A stretch of 64,000 nucleotides of DNA from Alphaproteobacteria bacterium MarineAlpha12_Bin1 (GCA_002937505.1 PTJY01000004.1:1-64000); one strand, 5' to 3'. Positions 1-8,585 are shown, counted from the stretch's first letter. Made by a program: numbers and translations. Notes: a model not told the origin generated them from the sequence alone.

Positions 1-939
1 TATCTAAGTGGAGATATTGAAGCCCGAGAACAGTTTGCAGTTGATTTGCGTGCCATACAGGAAAGTTTAGGGTTTTTTGTAATTGTAAATCATGGTGTAG
101 AACAATCCTTGATTGATCGAAGTTTTGAACAAGTGGCAGATTTATTCTCGCTACCTGTAGAGACCAAAATGAAATATAGAGTTGATTTTCACCATATTGG
201 TTATATTCCAGATAAGGCAACAGTTTTACGCTGGTCTAAGATTGCCGACAATCAGAAAAAAGATAAAAATGAGGCCTGGGCATTTATGCGAGAGAGGAAT
301 AGTGATGACCCTAAGGTCATTGCTAATGTGCGTCATCGTGGGCTGAATAAATGGCCTGAAGAGCTACCTGACTTTAAACCCATAATTTTATCATATCAGG
401 AAACAATGGCTGATCTAGCTCAGAAGATGCTGCCTGTATACTCTAGAGCTCTTGACTTGCCGCCCGATTACTTTGATAAATTCTTTTCCACTCCTGAATA
501 TTATAATCGTTGTGCTTGGTATCCTCCTGCGGAGGTTGAGGAAGGCCAATTTTCTTTAGCGCCACATTCCGACCATAGTTCTATAACGTATCTTCCATTG
601 ATGGATGTTCCTGGTCTTGAGGTTATGGCGCCTTCTGGCAAATGGATAGAGGTTGATCCTCTCAGAGGAGGTATTGTTGTCAACACAGGAGAATTTCTTA
701 ACAGATGGACTAATGGTCGTTTTATTGCAACCCCGCATAGGGTAGTTCCACCTAAAAAGGATCGCTATGCATTAACTTTTTTCTTTAATTCGAACGACGA
801 AACAATTGCAGAGCCTATATCAACCTGCATCACCCCTGGTGAGAAGCCGAAATATGACCCAATGTCTTTCCATGATTTTTTTATAACTTATATGGATGGC
901 AACTACATTTATCGTACGGCAGAAATGGACGAACAATAA
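1..939 (+). CDS. Isopenicillin N synthase-like 2-oxoglutarate/Fe(II) oxygenase, 5' truncated
   Basis: The frame is open from base 1, so the gene begins upstream of the window; the TTG at 46 lies inside the conserved N-terminal helix (the line DLRAIQESLGFFVIVNHGV is typical of the DIOX_N domain) and is not the real start. Numbering from that TTG, the facial triad is His174 and Asp176 (HSD) with distal His231 (ATPHRVV), and Arg240 in RYALTFFFN is the likely 2-oxoglutarate contact; many relatives have RxS here, this one RxA. Cytosolic, no signal peptide. The family hydroxylates, desaturates or cyclises small molecules (flavonoids, gibberellins, penicillin, ethylene precursors in known members); the substrate cannot be read here. 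The gene is followed by a 128-base spacer and is probably not in the downstream mutase operon. Family confident, substrate unknown. Confidence 0.88.
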   Translation, partial: YLSGDIEAREQFAVDLRAIQESLGFFVIVNHGVEQSLIDRSFEQVADLFSLPVETKMKYRVDFHHIGYIPDKATVLRWSKIADNQKKDKNEAWAFMRERNSDDPKVIANVRHRGLNKWPEELPDFKPIILSYQETMADLAQKMLPVYSRALDLPPDYFDKFFSTPEYYNRCAWYPPAEVEEGQFSLAPHSDHSSITYLPLMDVPGLEVMAPSGKWIEVDPLRGGIVVNTGEFLNRWTNGRFIATPHRVVPPKKDRYALTFFFNSNDETIAEPISTCITPGEKPKYDPMSFHDFFITYMDGNYIYRTAEMDEQ

Positions 940-975
940 ATATTTATTATTAATTTCTTTTTTAAGAGGCAAAGT

Positions 976-1003
976 TTGTTTGTTATAATTTATTTGTTAT
1001 ACA
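976..1003 (+). promoter_or_regulatory. Candidate sigma70-type promoter of the mutase operon
   Basis: TTGTTT at 976-981 and TATACA at 998-1003 are separated by 16 bases, about 65 bases ahead of the first gene of the operon. A second -10-like TATAAT lies at 984-989. In such AT-rich DNA matches like these arise easily by chance, so this is a weak call. No cobalamin-riboswitch-like structure was recognised in the 128-base leader. Confidence 0.25.
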
Positions 1004-1067
1004 GACCGTCAATAGTAAATGTTAGCAGTCTTAGCTGTGGTGCAGAAGAACGGAGTTACTAGTTACA

Positions 1068-1841
1068 ATGACAGAAAACCATCTTCTGGCTGAGGTGCGG
1101 GACAAAGTTTTATACGTAACTTTTAACCGCCCAGAAAAACATAATGCACTTAGTCAACAGTTATTGAGTGACCTCAAGGGACTTTTTGAGAACCATTCAA
1201 TGAACGAATCCCTTGTTGCGGCTGTTCTTACTGGCTCAGGGAGAAAAACATTTGCAGCTGGTGGTGATCTTCGTGAGCTATCGAAAATTAGAACTGAATC
1301 CGCAGCTAGAGAAATGTCTTATAATTCCAAGTCAGCCTTGAATTCCATCCGAACATTTCCTTTGCCAGTTATAGCAGCTCTTAATGGCAATACTTTTGGT
1401 GGAGCTGCCGAATTGGCTGTTGCATGTGATTTTCGTATTGCCGACTCCCATGCTAAAATTGGTTTTGTGCAGGGTCGATTAGCTCTGTCAACTGCTTGGG
1501 GCGGGGGCGCTGATTTATTTCAATTGGTGGGGCGCTCAAATGGATTAAACCTATTATTAACTGGAAAAATGCTGTCTAGTTCAGAAGCTCTAGAGATAGG
1601 TCTGGTAGATCTAGTGGTGAGTGCTGAGGGAGAATTAAAATACTCTGTTGAAGAGTTTTTGATGCCTCTAAGAAATCAACATGCTCATGTAATAAGAACT
1701 TTTAAGGAACTAGCTGATGCAAAGAGACGAGGCGATTCTACAAGTGAACTTAATGAGCTAGAAACTAAATTATTCGTTAATAATTGGGTAAATGACGCTC
1801 ATTGGGAGGCTGCTGAAAAAGTATTACCAACACGGAAATAG
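1068..1841 (+). CDS. Enoyl-CoA hydratase/isomerase family, ECHDC1-like acyl-CoA decarboxylase
   Basis: A 257-residue crotonase-fold protein. The first oxyanion-hole segment is AAGGDLRE (63-70) and the second is GGAAELAVACDF (111-122). The following stretch, FVQGRLALSTAWGG (133-146), resembles the FVxxxxGxxxxWGG segment of ethylmalonyl-/methylmalonyl-CoA decarboxylase ECHDC1 rather than the PEITLG segment of true enoyl-CoA hydratases. ECHDC1 removes side-product ethylmalonyl-CoA and methylmalonyl-CoA by decarboxylation. Its place three bases upstream of a B12 acyl-CoA mutase fits either a repair role or a true pathway step on a branched dicarboxylyl-CoA. Family is sure; the decarboxylase reading is inferred from motif and context. 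Confidence 0.85.
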   Translation: MTENHLLAEVRDKVLYVTFNRPEKHNALSQQLLSDLKGLFENHSMNESLVAAVLTGSGRKTFAAGGDLRELSKIRTESAAREMSYNSKSALNSIRTFPLPVIAALNGNTFGGAAELAVACDFRIADSHAKIGFVQGRLALSTAWGGGADLFQLVGRSNGLNLLLTGKMLSSSEALEIGLVDLVVSAEGELKYSVEEFLMPLRNQHAHVIRTFKELADAKRRGDSTSELNELETKLFVNNWVNDAHWEAAEKVLPTRK

Positions 1842-1844
1842 AAA

Positions 1845-3488
1845 ATGGCTATAAGTAAAAACTCTTCTGCTGAAATTGTTAAGGAGGTAGAGAAGACACC
1901 TCCAAACCACCCTGACCCAATCACTCCCTCAGGTATAGAAGTTCCTGTTGTGGTGGGGCCAGATATGATTGATTTCTCAAAACTAGAACAACCGGGAGCT
2001 TATCCATTCACTCGAGGTATATTTGAGAATGGTTTTAGAGGCCGGCTCTGGACAATTCGCCAGTATTCAGGGTTTGGAACTGCTGAAGAATCTAATGAAC
2101 GTTATAAATTTTTGCTTGATCAGGGACAAACTGGTTTGTCTGTAGCTTTAGATTTACCGACACAGTGTGGTTACGACCCAATAGATCCAATGGCCCGTGC
2201 TGAGGTAGGAAAGGTTGGCGTATCTTTATCTAATTTAGGCGAAGTAGAGCGTTTATTTAAAGACATAGATGTAAGTGGTATTTCTACATCATTCACAATT
2301 AATGGAACTGCTTCAATAATCTATGCCATGTATTGTGCTGTGGCAGACAAGCAAGGAGTTGATCGTGATAAATTAACGGGCACGATACAAAATGATATTT
2401 TGAAAGAATACGTAGCACGAGGTACTTGGATATTTCCAGTTAAACCATCTATGAGGTTAATAGCAGATACCATACTTTTTTCGAATAAACACACACCTCG
2501 TTTTAATGCCATATCAATTGCAGGAGCTCATGTACGAGACGCTGGTTGTACTGCAGTAGAAGAAATGGGCTATACTTTAGCCAATGGATTGGCTTATACA
2601 GATGAGCTTATAAGAAGGGGGGGAGACGTAGAAAAGTTTGCTCGGCGATTGAGTTTCTTTTTCTATGTTCATATGGATTTCTTTGAAGAGATTTGTAAGT
2701 TTAGAGCTGGACGTAGACTTTGGGCTAAATTAATGAATGAGCGATACGGAGTCGAAGATCCTAAGGCTCAAATGTTTAGGTTTGGCGTGGTCTGTGGAGG
2801 TTCATCTCTAATAGGATCACAACCTCATAATAATATTGTTCGCGTTGGAACAGAAACTATGGCGGCTGTGTTGGGTGGAGCTCAGTCAATATTCACTTGC
2901 GCATTTGATGAAGCATTTCAAATTCCTACAGAACACTCAGCCGAAATAGCTCTTCGTACCCAGCAAATTATTGCACATGAATCAGGCATTGCAAGGACTG
3001 TGGACCCCCTTGGTGGCAGTTATTATGTTGAGTGGTTAACTGATCAGATGGAGAAGGGGATGTTGTCTGTTATCGAAGAAATTGAAAGCTACGGAGGGGT
3101 AGAAAAAGCAGTTGAAGATGGCTGGTTGCAGATGAAGATAGCCAAAAGAGCTTCAGAAAGAAAACAGGCAGCGGATTCTGGTAAAACGGTAATTGTTGGA
3201 CAAAACTATTTCCGTAGAGATAATCAAACTGAACAAGTGGGAGAAGTATTCAAACTGGATCCAATGGCCACGGCCCGTGTAATTGATAAGTATGAAAAAA
3301 ATCGTGACACACGGGATACAGGTTTAGTTGAAAAATCTCTTATTGCTCTGGAAAATGCTGCTTCAAAAGATAAGAGTAATATTATGCCCTACCTCATAGA
3401 TTGTTGCCATGCTTACGCCACTGTGGGTGAAATGGTTTCTACACTGAAAAACCAATGGGGCGAGTTTCAAGAACCTGTCCGTCTATAG
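1845..3488 (+). CDS. B12-dependent acyl-CoA mutase, large (catalytic) subunit, methylmalonyl-CoA mutase type
   Basis: 547 residues carrying only the TIM-barrel catalytic part of methylmalonyl-CoA mutase (MCM); the B12 domain is the next gene, as in two-subunit mutases. Residues that bind the free carboxylate in MCM are kept: Tyr74 in RQYSGFGTAEESN (Tyr89 of the Propionibacterium enzyme) and Arg192 in EYVARGTWIFP (Arg207); isobutyryl- and hydroxyisobutyryl-CoA mutases change both. Gln182 (TIQNDILKE) and His229 are also kept. Unusual: the GYH motif before the catalytic His reads GAH (Ala228), and the following QEAG reads RDAG, so the pocket above the corrin is altered. The N-terminus has a charged 40-residue lead. 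Context (own CoA-transferase, decarboxylase-like crotonase, MeaB) suggests a dicarboxylyl-CoA substrate, not necessarily methylmalonyl-CoA. Confidence 0.93.
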   Translation: MAISKNSSAEIVKEVEKTPPNHPDPITPSGIEVPVVVGPDMIDFSKLEQPGAYPFTRGIFENGFRGRLWTIRQYSGFGTAEESNERYKFLLDQGQTGLSVALDLPTQCGYDPIDPMARAEVGKVGVSLSNLGEVERLFKDIDVSGISTSFTINGTASIIYAMYCAVADKQGVDRDKLTGTIQNDILKEYVARGTWIFPVKPSMRLIADTILFSNKHTPRFNAISIAGAHVRDAGCTAVEEMGYTLANGLAYTDELIRRGGDVEKFARRLSFFFYVHMDFFEEICKFRAGRRLWAKLMNERYGVEDPKAQMFRFGVVCGGSSLIGSQPHNNIVRVGTETMAAVLGGAQSIFTCAFDEAFQIPTEHSAEIALRTQQIIAHESGIARTVDPLGGSYYVEWLTDQMEKGMLSVIEEIESYGGVEKAVEDGWLQMKIAKRASERKQAADSGKTVIVGQNYFRRDNQTEQVGEVFKLDPMATARVIDKYEKNRDTRDTGLVEKSLIALENAASKDKSNIMPYLIDCCHAYATVGEMVSTLKNQWGEFQEPVRL

Positions 3489-3509
3489 AAAAAATATTGT
3501 GATAAAATA

Positions 3510-3911
3510 ATGAGCTTAGAAGGTAAACGAATTTTAATAGCCAAACCGGGATTAGATGGCCATGACGTCGGAGCAAAAGTAATTGCGTTAGCATTACGAG
3601 ATGCTGGGGCAGATGTTATTTATACTGGTTTAAGAAAAAGCCCTGACTACATTGCTCGTGTTGCTGTTGATGAGGATGTGGACGCAGTTGGTCTAAGTAT
3701 GCTCTCTGGTAGCCATAATGAAATAGTTTCTGAAACCTTACTTCAATTAAAAGAGCTAGATGCCTCTGATATAAAAATATTTGTTGGCGGTACAATACCT
3801 AAGGATGACCATGCTGGGCTAATAGCAGCAGGAGTATCAGGAATTTATACCTCTGATATGGCAATCACAGATGTGTTAAAGGAAATTGAACTAGAGTTAA
3901 GAAATGCCTAA
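3510..3911 (+). CDS. Cobalamin-binding small subunit of the acyl-CoA mutase
   Basis: A 133-residue Rossmann-like B12-binding domain. The base-off/His-on signature is complete: GLDGHDVGAK (DxHxxG, His ligand near residue 19), LSMLSGSH for the SxL element, and FVGGTIP for the GG element that lines the nucleotide tail. It carries adenosylcobalamin and docks on the large subunit 21 bases upstream. It is the usual length for stand-alone mutase small subunits. Its last eight bases overlap the start of the CoA-transferase gene, so translation is probably coupled. Confidence 0.95.
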   Translation: MSLEGKRILIAKPGLDGHDVGAKVIALALRDAGADVIYTGLRKSPDYIARVAVDEDVDAVGLSMLSGSHNEIVSETLLQLKELDASDIKIFVGGTIPKDDHAGLIAAGVSGIYTSDMAITDVLKEIELELRNA

Positions 3912-5046
3912 CGGCCCTTTGTCAGGAATTCGTATTTTAGAAATAGGTCATGTTCTGGCTGGGCCTTTTTGTGGCATGATATTAGCTGATCTGGGCGCAG
4001 ATGTAATTAAAGTTGAGCCGCCGTTAGGTGATATGGCTCGTAATATGACAGGTAACTTTACTGGTAAATATAATGATTATTTCACCAGCATTAATCGTAA
4101 TAAAAAAGGGGTGGTGTTAGATTTAAATAGCTCTGACGGGCGGGAAAAATTGAATAAATTAGCTGCAGAATCACATGCATTGGTTACAAATTTGAGACCA
4201 TCAACTATCAAAAAATATGGTCTGACTTATAACGCTATGAAAGAATTTAACCCTAAAATAGTTTGTGTTGCGCTGACAGGTTTTGGTCTTGAGGGCCCTT
4301 ACGCTGAAAAACCCGCTTATGATTATATTGTGCAGGCATTAACTGGGGTTATGGAGTTAACTGGGGATCCTGGAAATGTACCAATTAAAGCCGGTTATTC
4401 TGCAGTTGATAATTCTACGGGTATCATGGGGGCAGTCGGTTTACTCGCAAAAATTATAGAGGGAAAAGGTGGACAGGTTGACGTATCACTGTTTGATACA
4501 ATGTTGGTTCAATTAAATTATTTAGCTTCAGCCTATCTTAATCATGGCATCAGACCGAAGCGGATAGCTAATAGCGGTCATCCTCACATGGTGCCAGCAC
4601 AGGTTTTTGAAACCAAAGATGGGTATGTGGTGCTTTTTATTAGTACTGATAAATTTTGGAAATTATTCTGTGACATTGTTGGTTGGACTAAAATGGCAAC
4701 TGATCCAAAATTTGCGACAATGACGGCACGATCTAAGAATAGATCTGAGGTGATAGACCTAACCTCTGAATTACTTAAAACAAGAACCACAAATGATTGG
4801 GTAAAAATTCTAGGGTCAGAAGGTATAGTCATATCTGGGATCGAAACATTGGATAGGGCTGTTGATGGCGAAATAGCAGAATCCAGGAAAATGATAGTTG
4901 TTATTTCTACTCCTGATGGCCCAATGCGGGTTGTTGGTAACCCTATAAAATTATCTGATCATGAAATAGATTATATGCCTCCTCCAACTCTTGGTGAACA
5001 CAATGACGACGTGTTTAGGTTTTTAAAACCTGTAAATGTCAAATGA
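3904..5046 (+). CDS. CaiB/BaiF family (class III) CoA-transferase
   Basis: 380 residues, close to the usual length. The N-terminal Rossmann part has the family line LEIGHVLAGPFCGMILADLG (11-30) and VIKVEPPLGD. The catalytic aspartate that forms the acyl anhydride is Asp169 in AGYSAVDNSTG. It moves CoA from a donor acyl-CoA to a free acid without ATP. Located between the B12 subunit (8-base overlap) and meaB (4-base ATGA overlap), it most likely supplies the mutase substrate as a CoA ester, or recovers CoA from the product; this role is inferred from the operon only. Confidence 0.93.
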   Translation: MPNGPLSGIRILEIGHVLAGPFCGMILADLGADVIKVEPPLGDMARNMTGNFTGKYNDYFTSINRNKKGVVLDLNSSDGREKLNKLAAESHALVTNLRPSTIKKYGLTYNAMKEFNPKIVCVALTGFGLEGPYAEKPAYDYIVQALTGVMELTGDPGNVPIKAGYSAVDNSTGIMGAVGLLAKIIEGKGGQVDVSLFDTMLVQLNYLASAYLNHGIRPKRIANSGHPHMVPAQVFETKDGYVVLFISTDKFWKLFCDIVGWTKMATDPKFATMTARSKNRSEVIDLTSELLKTRTTNDWVKILGSEGIVISGIETLDRAVDGEIAESRKMIVVISTPDGPMRVVGNPIKLSDHEIDYMPPPTLGEHNDDVFRFLKPVNVK

Positions 5047-5939
5047 GTGGTGGAAAATTAAATAACAGGCGTAGGATGAGCCAAGCCTTGTCTCGAGTGG
5101 CAAATGCGTCTGTTGTTGAAACACTAAAAAACCAAAAAGAATTACCAGAAGAAACTCTTTATCGTATTGGAATAACTGGAGCACCTGGCTCCGGAAAAAG
5201 TACTATTATTAGCAATTTGGTGTCTAAAAGGGTGGATAATGGATCACGGGCAGCTGTAGTGGCTATAGATCCCAGTAGCCCTTTAACAAAGGGCTCAATT
5301 CTTGGAGACAGAATTCGTATGGACACTGTTTCGAATAATCCAAACGTGTTTATACGTTCTATTCCCAGCCGACGATCCCATGATGGACTTGCGGATAACA
5401 CGGCAGATTTGCTTTGGGAAATGGAAGGATATGAATTTGATGAAGTGATTCTAGAAACTGTGGGTGTAGGGCAAGCTGAGTATTCTGTTAGAGCACTTGT
5501 GGATACCGTTATTCTAGTTTTATTGCCTGAATCCGGAGATGCAGTGCAAGCAATGAAATCTGGTATTCTGGAGATGGCGGATATTTACGTAATAAATAAA
5601 TCTGATTTGCCAGGGGCGGAACTAATTGCTGCAGAAATAAATGAAATTGTTTCGCGTAACACGTATAGTTCTGATGAATGGAAACCTTGTGTTCTTAGTA
5701 CTTCTAATAAAACTTTAGAAAGTTTTAATTTACTAAATAATGCGATCAATGAACACCGAGAATGGAGAATGAAAAGTATAGACAAGGCGTCTGAACAAAG
5801 ATCTCGTGTTAGGTATCAGGTTCAGTCATTAATGAACCGCCGAGTAGAAGAATTACTGGAAATTATGCCATTAAAAGAATTTGATGGGCATCCCAAAGAA
5901 GTTTATGAGAAGTTAATGAAGAAATTGTTAATTAAATAA
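5043..5939 (+). CDS. meaB: MeaB/ArgK-type P-loop GTPase, B12-mutase chaperone
   Basis: 298 residues of the G3E GTPase group. Walker A is GAPGSGKST (46-54), the base-specifying motif is NKSD (185-188), and the switch region includes ETVGVGQAEYSVRAL, all as in MeaB and human MMAA. MeaB gates loading of adenosylcobalamin into methylmalonyl-CoA mutase and protects the holoenzyme. The N-terminal helical part is shorter than in typical MeaB of about 320-330 residues, and dimerisation at the C-terminus (VRYQVQSLMNRRVEELLE) is retained. Four-base overlap with the CoA-transferase. Its presence supports the mutase being a functional AdoCbl enzyme. Confidence 0.94.
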   Translation: MSGGKLNNRRRMSQALSRVANASVVETLKNQKELPEETLYRIGITGAPGSGKSTIISNLVSKRVDNGSRAAVVAIDPSSPLTKGSILGDRIRMDTVSNNPNVFIRSIPSRRSHDGLADNTADLLWEMEGYEFDEVILETVGVGQAEYSVRALVDTVILVLLPESGDAVQAMKSGILEMADIYVINKSDLPGAELIAAEINEIVSRNTYSSDEWKPCVLSTSNKTLESFNLLNNAINEHREWRMKSIDKASEQRSRVRYQVQSLMNRRVEELLEIMPLKEFDGHPKEVYEKLMKKLLIK

Positions 5940-5959
5940 CTGTAACTTGATTATTTAAT
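5931..5959. repeat. 9-bp perfect inverted repeat spanning the meaB stop and next start codon
   Basis: ATTAAATAA (5931-5939) and TTATTTAAT (5951-5959) are exact inverted copies with an 11-base spacer. The left arm contains the meaB stop codon; the right arm ends inside the ATG (5958) of the AtzG-like gene. As RNA this could hide the downstream start and make its translation depend on ribosomes finishing meaB. It is pure A/T, so chance is a real alternative. Confidence 0.35.
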
Positions 5960-6176
5960 GGAGCAGAATTTGACTAAAAATGACGAAGAAAAAGACAATC
6001 AATTTGATTGGTATAGTTACATGATTGAATTAGAGCACTTAACAGGTAATAGCGTTCCCAATGAATACAGCGCTGATGTTATTTCTTACCTTAAATTGAC
6101 CAAAAAAATAGTTCAACCATTGTTAGAATGTGACATTCCTGAAGAATTTCAATCTGCTCCCATTTATAGACCATGA
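5958..6176 (+). CDS. AtzG-like small subunit (DUF4089 type) of an amidase
   Basis: A 72-residue acidic protein. The core 'Y..YMIELEHLTG...PNEYSADVISYLKLTKKIVQPLLE' pattern and the ending SAPIYRP match the short AtzG-like family, whose members end in PAPVFRP and form a GatC-like belt around the AtzE 1-carboxybiuret hydrolase. It overlaps the following amidase gene by four bases (ATGA), the arrangement expected for an obligate subunit pair. Recognition rests on length, ending and partner; sequence similarity is moderate. Confidence 0.8.
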   Translation: MEQNLTKNDEEKDNQFDWYSYMIELEHLTGNSVPNEYSADVISYLKLTKKIVQPLLECDIPEEFQSAPIYRP

Positions 6177-7579
6177 ATAATAAATTTCTCTACAAGGATG
6201 CTAGTAAAATATCATCTGCAGTGCGCAAGGGAGAGGTTAGTGCAAGAGAAATTACGGAATCTTTTCTTCAGCGAGCGATAACATTAAATGATAAGTATAA
6301 CTGTTTTTCCCAATTTTTATCGAGCCGAGCTCTTAAAGAGGCAGATAAAGTAGATGCAATAATAGAACGAGGCGGTGACCCAGGTGTTTTAGCTGGCGTG
6401 CCATATGGGGTCAAAAATCTTTTTGATGTTGAAGGTGTTACCACTTTGGCTGGTTCTGTCATGTATAAAGATAATCCAGCAGCAGAAAAAGATGCGACTG
6501 TCATTAAACGTCTTCAAAGATCTGGCGCCGTACTTATTGGTACACTGCATATGAGCGAATTTGCTTACGGGTATACCAACGAAAATAGTCATTACGGGCC
6601 TGTTAAAAACCCGCATGATATAACTAGGGTTTCGGGAGGTTCATCTGGGGGGTCTGGTTCTTCAGTAGCTGCAGGGATGGTTTCATTTAGCCTAGGATCT
6701 GATACCAATGGTTCCATTCGTTTACCGGCCGCACTATGTGGAGTTTTTGGGTTTAAACCAACTTATGGATCATTGAGCCGATTTGGAACGAAAATGTTTG
6801 CCTCAAGCTTTGACCATGTCGGTCCTTTGGCGCGCTCTGTTGAAGACATTGCTACTGCTTTTGATGCAATGTGCGGGACGGATCCTTATGATCCAGTATG
6901 TCATGGTGGGAACGATGTTTCTTTAGTTTCATCTTTAAATCAAAAAATTGACGACCTTAGGCTAGCTAGTCTTGATGGCTATTTCAAAAATAATGGATCT
7001 GACGAATCTTATGAGTCTGTTGATCATGTTTGTAAGGCGTTGAATATAACAAATAGCGTAAAAATTAGTAATACCGACAGCGCTAGAGGTGCCGCATTTG
7101 TGATTACTCACTGTGAAGGCGGATTAGAACACGAAAATGACATACGAAACAATATTGATAAGTTTGATCCAACGACACGAGCAGGCTTTATCACAGGCAC
7201 ACTTTTGCCAGCTAATTGGTATGTTAAAGCTCAAAAGTTTCGCAGTTGGTACAGAAGCCAGGTGTTAAACATATTTAATGATTTTGATATTCTTTTGGCT
7301 CCTGCGACACCATTTTCTGCCACCAAAATTGGTCAGAAGACAATGAAGTTGGATGGATCAGATGTTCCAGTATTATCTAATCTTGGTATTTATGCCCAAC
7401 CATTGTCATTTATAGGATTACCAATTTTGAGCGTTCCTATACATGGTATTGGAGGTATGCCCCATGGAGTTCAGTTGATTACTGCTCCTGGCAAAGAATC
7501 AAGCTTGATTAAAATCGCAAGTTATCTTGAAAATGAAGGAATATGCATTGCTCCTATTGCAAATGGTGCAGTGAAGTAA
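6173..7579 (+). CDS. AtzE-like amidase (amidase signature family)
   Basis: 468 residues with the amidase-signature catalytic set Lys81 (GVPYGVKNLFD), cis-Ser157 (GGSSGGSGSS) and nucleophile Ser181 in SDTNGSIRLPA. Most amidases have DTGGSIR; the DTNGSIR variant is seen in the AtzE group that hydrolyses 1-carboxybiuret and related carboxylated ureas. Paired with the AtzG-like subunit just upstream. No allophanate hydrolase, cyanuric acid hydrolase or urea carboxylase is present in the window, so the substrate need not be a triazine product. It is the last gene of the 1068-7579 operon, which links an amide-bond cleavage to the CoA/mutase steps. Family confident, AtzE-like subgroup likely. Confidence 0.9.
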   Translation: MNNKFLYKDASKISSAVRKGEVSAREITESFLQRAITLNDKYNCFSQFLSSRALKEADKVDAIIERGGDPGVLAGVPYGVKNLFDVEGVTTLAGSVMYKDNPAAEKDATVIKRLQRSGAVLIGTLHMSEFAYGYTNENSHYGPVKNPHDITRVSGGSSGGSGSSVAAGMVSFSLGSDTNGSIRLPAALCGVFGFKPTYGSLSRFGTKMFASSFDHVGPLARSVEDIATAFDAMCGTDPYDPVCHGGNDVSLVSSLNQKIDDLRLASLDGYFKNNGSDESYESVDHVCKALNITNSVKISNTDSARGAAFVITHCEGGLEHENDIRNNIDKFDPTTRAGFITGTLLPANWYVKAQKFRSWYRSQVLNIFNDFDILLAPATPFSATKIGQKTMKLDGSDVPVLSNLGIYAQPLSFIGLPILSVPIHGIGGMPHGVQLITAPGKESSLIKIASYLENEGICIAPIANGAVK

Positions 7580-7665
7580 CGGAAGATTTCCGCTCCTCCG
7601 TTAGAGGTAGGGGATGAATAACAGAGACTTCATTTATTTGTTATTACATTATTATTGAAGTATCA

Positions 7666-8559
7666 TTATTTATCGGGGCTAACAATTTTTTTTGTCTCCC
7701 CCTCAAGGATTTCGAATACTACTGCACACTCGTCCTCGAGCCGGTCGGCTTTTTCTACTTTTTTATAATATTCATTACATATACGAAGAAGTGGGGCTGA
7801 TAATCCTAATGCATCTGCTTGTTCTTGGACAATATCTAGATCTTTCCAAAGTAATTTACTTGGGCCAGCACAGGGTTGCCACTTTCTCTCCGCTATGATC
7901 GCAGCTCGCATACCAAAAACCGTTGATCCGGCAGCACTAGGGCCAACAATATCTAACATTGTTTGACTATCTAATCCCATTTTTTCTCCAAAAAGCATTC
8001 CTTCAGCAAGAGCGACTGTATTTGCTCCTACCATAAAATTAATCATGAGTTTCAGTTTGATTCCTGTCCCATAGTCTCCAACATATGATGTTTTAGGTGC
8101 CACAAGTTCAAGCATTGGTTTTACTGCTTCACATGCTGATTTATCACCACTCATCATAATCACGCCTTTACCTGCCCTAATTACGGGCTGGGTGCCGCTA
8201 ATTGGGCAATCAATAATTGTTGCAGGAGTATCATCAATTTTATCTTTTAGCTCTTCTTTTATAGAAACAGGGAAAGTGTTCATCTCAATAATTATTAAAT
8301 TTTCATGGGCACCAGAAATCACACCGTGTTCGCCATAAAACGTATCTCGAGCAGATTCAACTGTAGGTAGAGCAGAAATTAGAAAATCACTTACCTCAGC
8401 TAGTTCTCGGGGGGTTTCAACCAACTTTCCCCCCATTTCAGGAAAGTCTTCTGTGCTTTTTCTTCTAATGGCGTAACAATCATAACCATGTGGAATTATT
8501 AATTCTGCTGTTAAACGACCTATTAGTCCTAGGCCGAGAATTCCTATTTTTTCAGCCAT
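7666..8559 (-). CDS. NAD(P)-dependent beta-hydroxyacid dehydrogenase (3-hydroxyisobutyrate dehydrogenase family)
   Basis: 297 residues. Dinucleotide motif GLGLIG (9-14) at the N-terminus, substrate-binding DCPISGTQP (117-125), and the catalytic Lys170 with Asn174 in KLKLMINFMVG. Family members oxidise short 3-hydroxyacids (3-hydroxyisobutyrate, tartronate semialdehyde couple, phosphogluconate) or reduce the matching semialdehydes. It is the last gene of a minus-strand trio behind the split TPP decarboxylase, 26 bases downstream of it, so reduction of an aldehyde formed by that enzyme is a reasonable inference. Two further paralogs lie at 44792-46628. Confidence 0.9.
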   Translation of the reverse strand: MAEKIGILGLGLIGRLTAELIIPHGYDCYAIRRKSTEDFPEMGGKLVETPRELAEVSDFLISALPTVESARDTFYGEHGVISGAHENLIIIEMNTFPVSIKEELKDKIDDTPATIIDCPISGTQPVIRAGKGVIMMSGDKSACEAVKPMLELVAPKTSYVGDYGTGIKLKLMINFMVGANTVALAEGMLFGEKMGLDSQTMLDIVGPSAAGSTVFGMRAAIIAERKWQPCAGPSKLLWKDLDIVQEQADALGLSAPLLRICNEYYKKVEKADRLEDECAVVFEILEGETKKIVSPDK

Positions 8560-8585
8560 CTTTTATGTTCCTTTACAATTTATGA

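Noticed and set aside
935-948. Palindrome AATAAATATTTATT as a terminator of the first gene
   Set aside because: Pure A/T, 14 bases, expected by chance in this composition, although a short T-run follows later.
940-1067. Cobalamin riboswitch ahead of the mutase operon
   Set aside because: The leader is only 128 bases, A/T rich, and the conserved B12-box-like core was not seen.
7580-7592. Hairpin CGGAA-GAT-TTCCG between convergent genes as a terminator
   Set aside because: Five-base stem, no T-run, so too weak to call.
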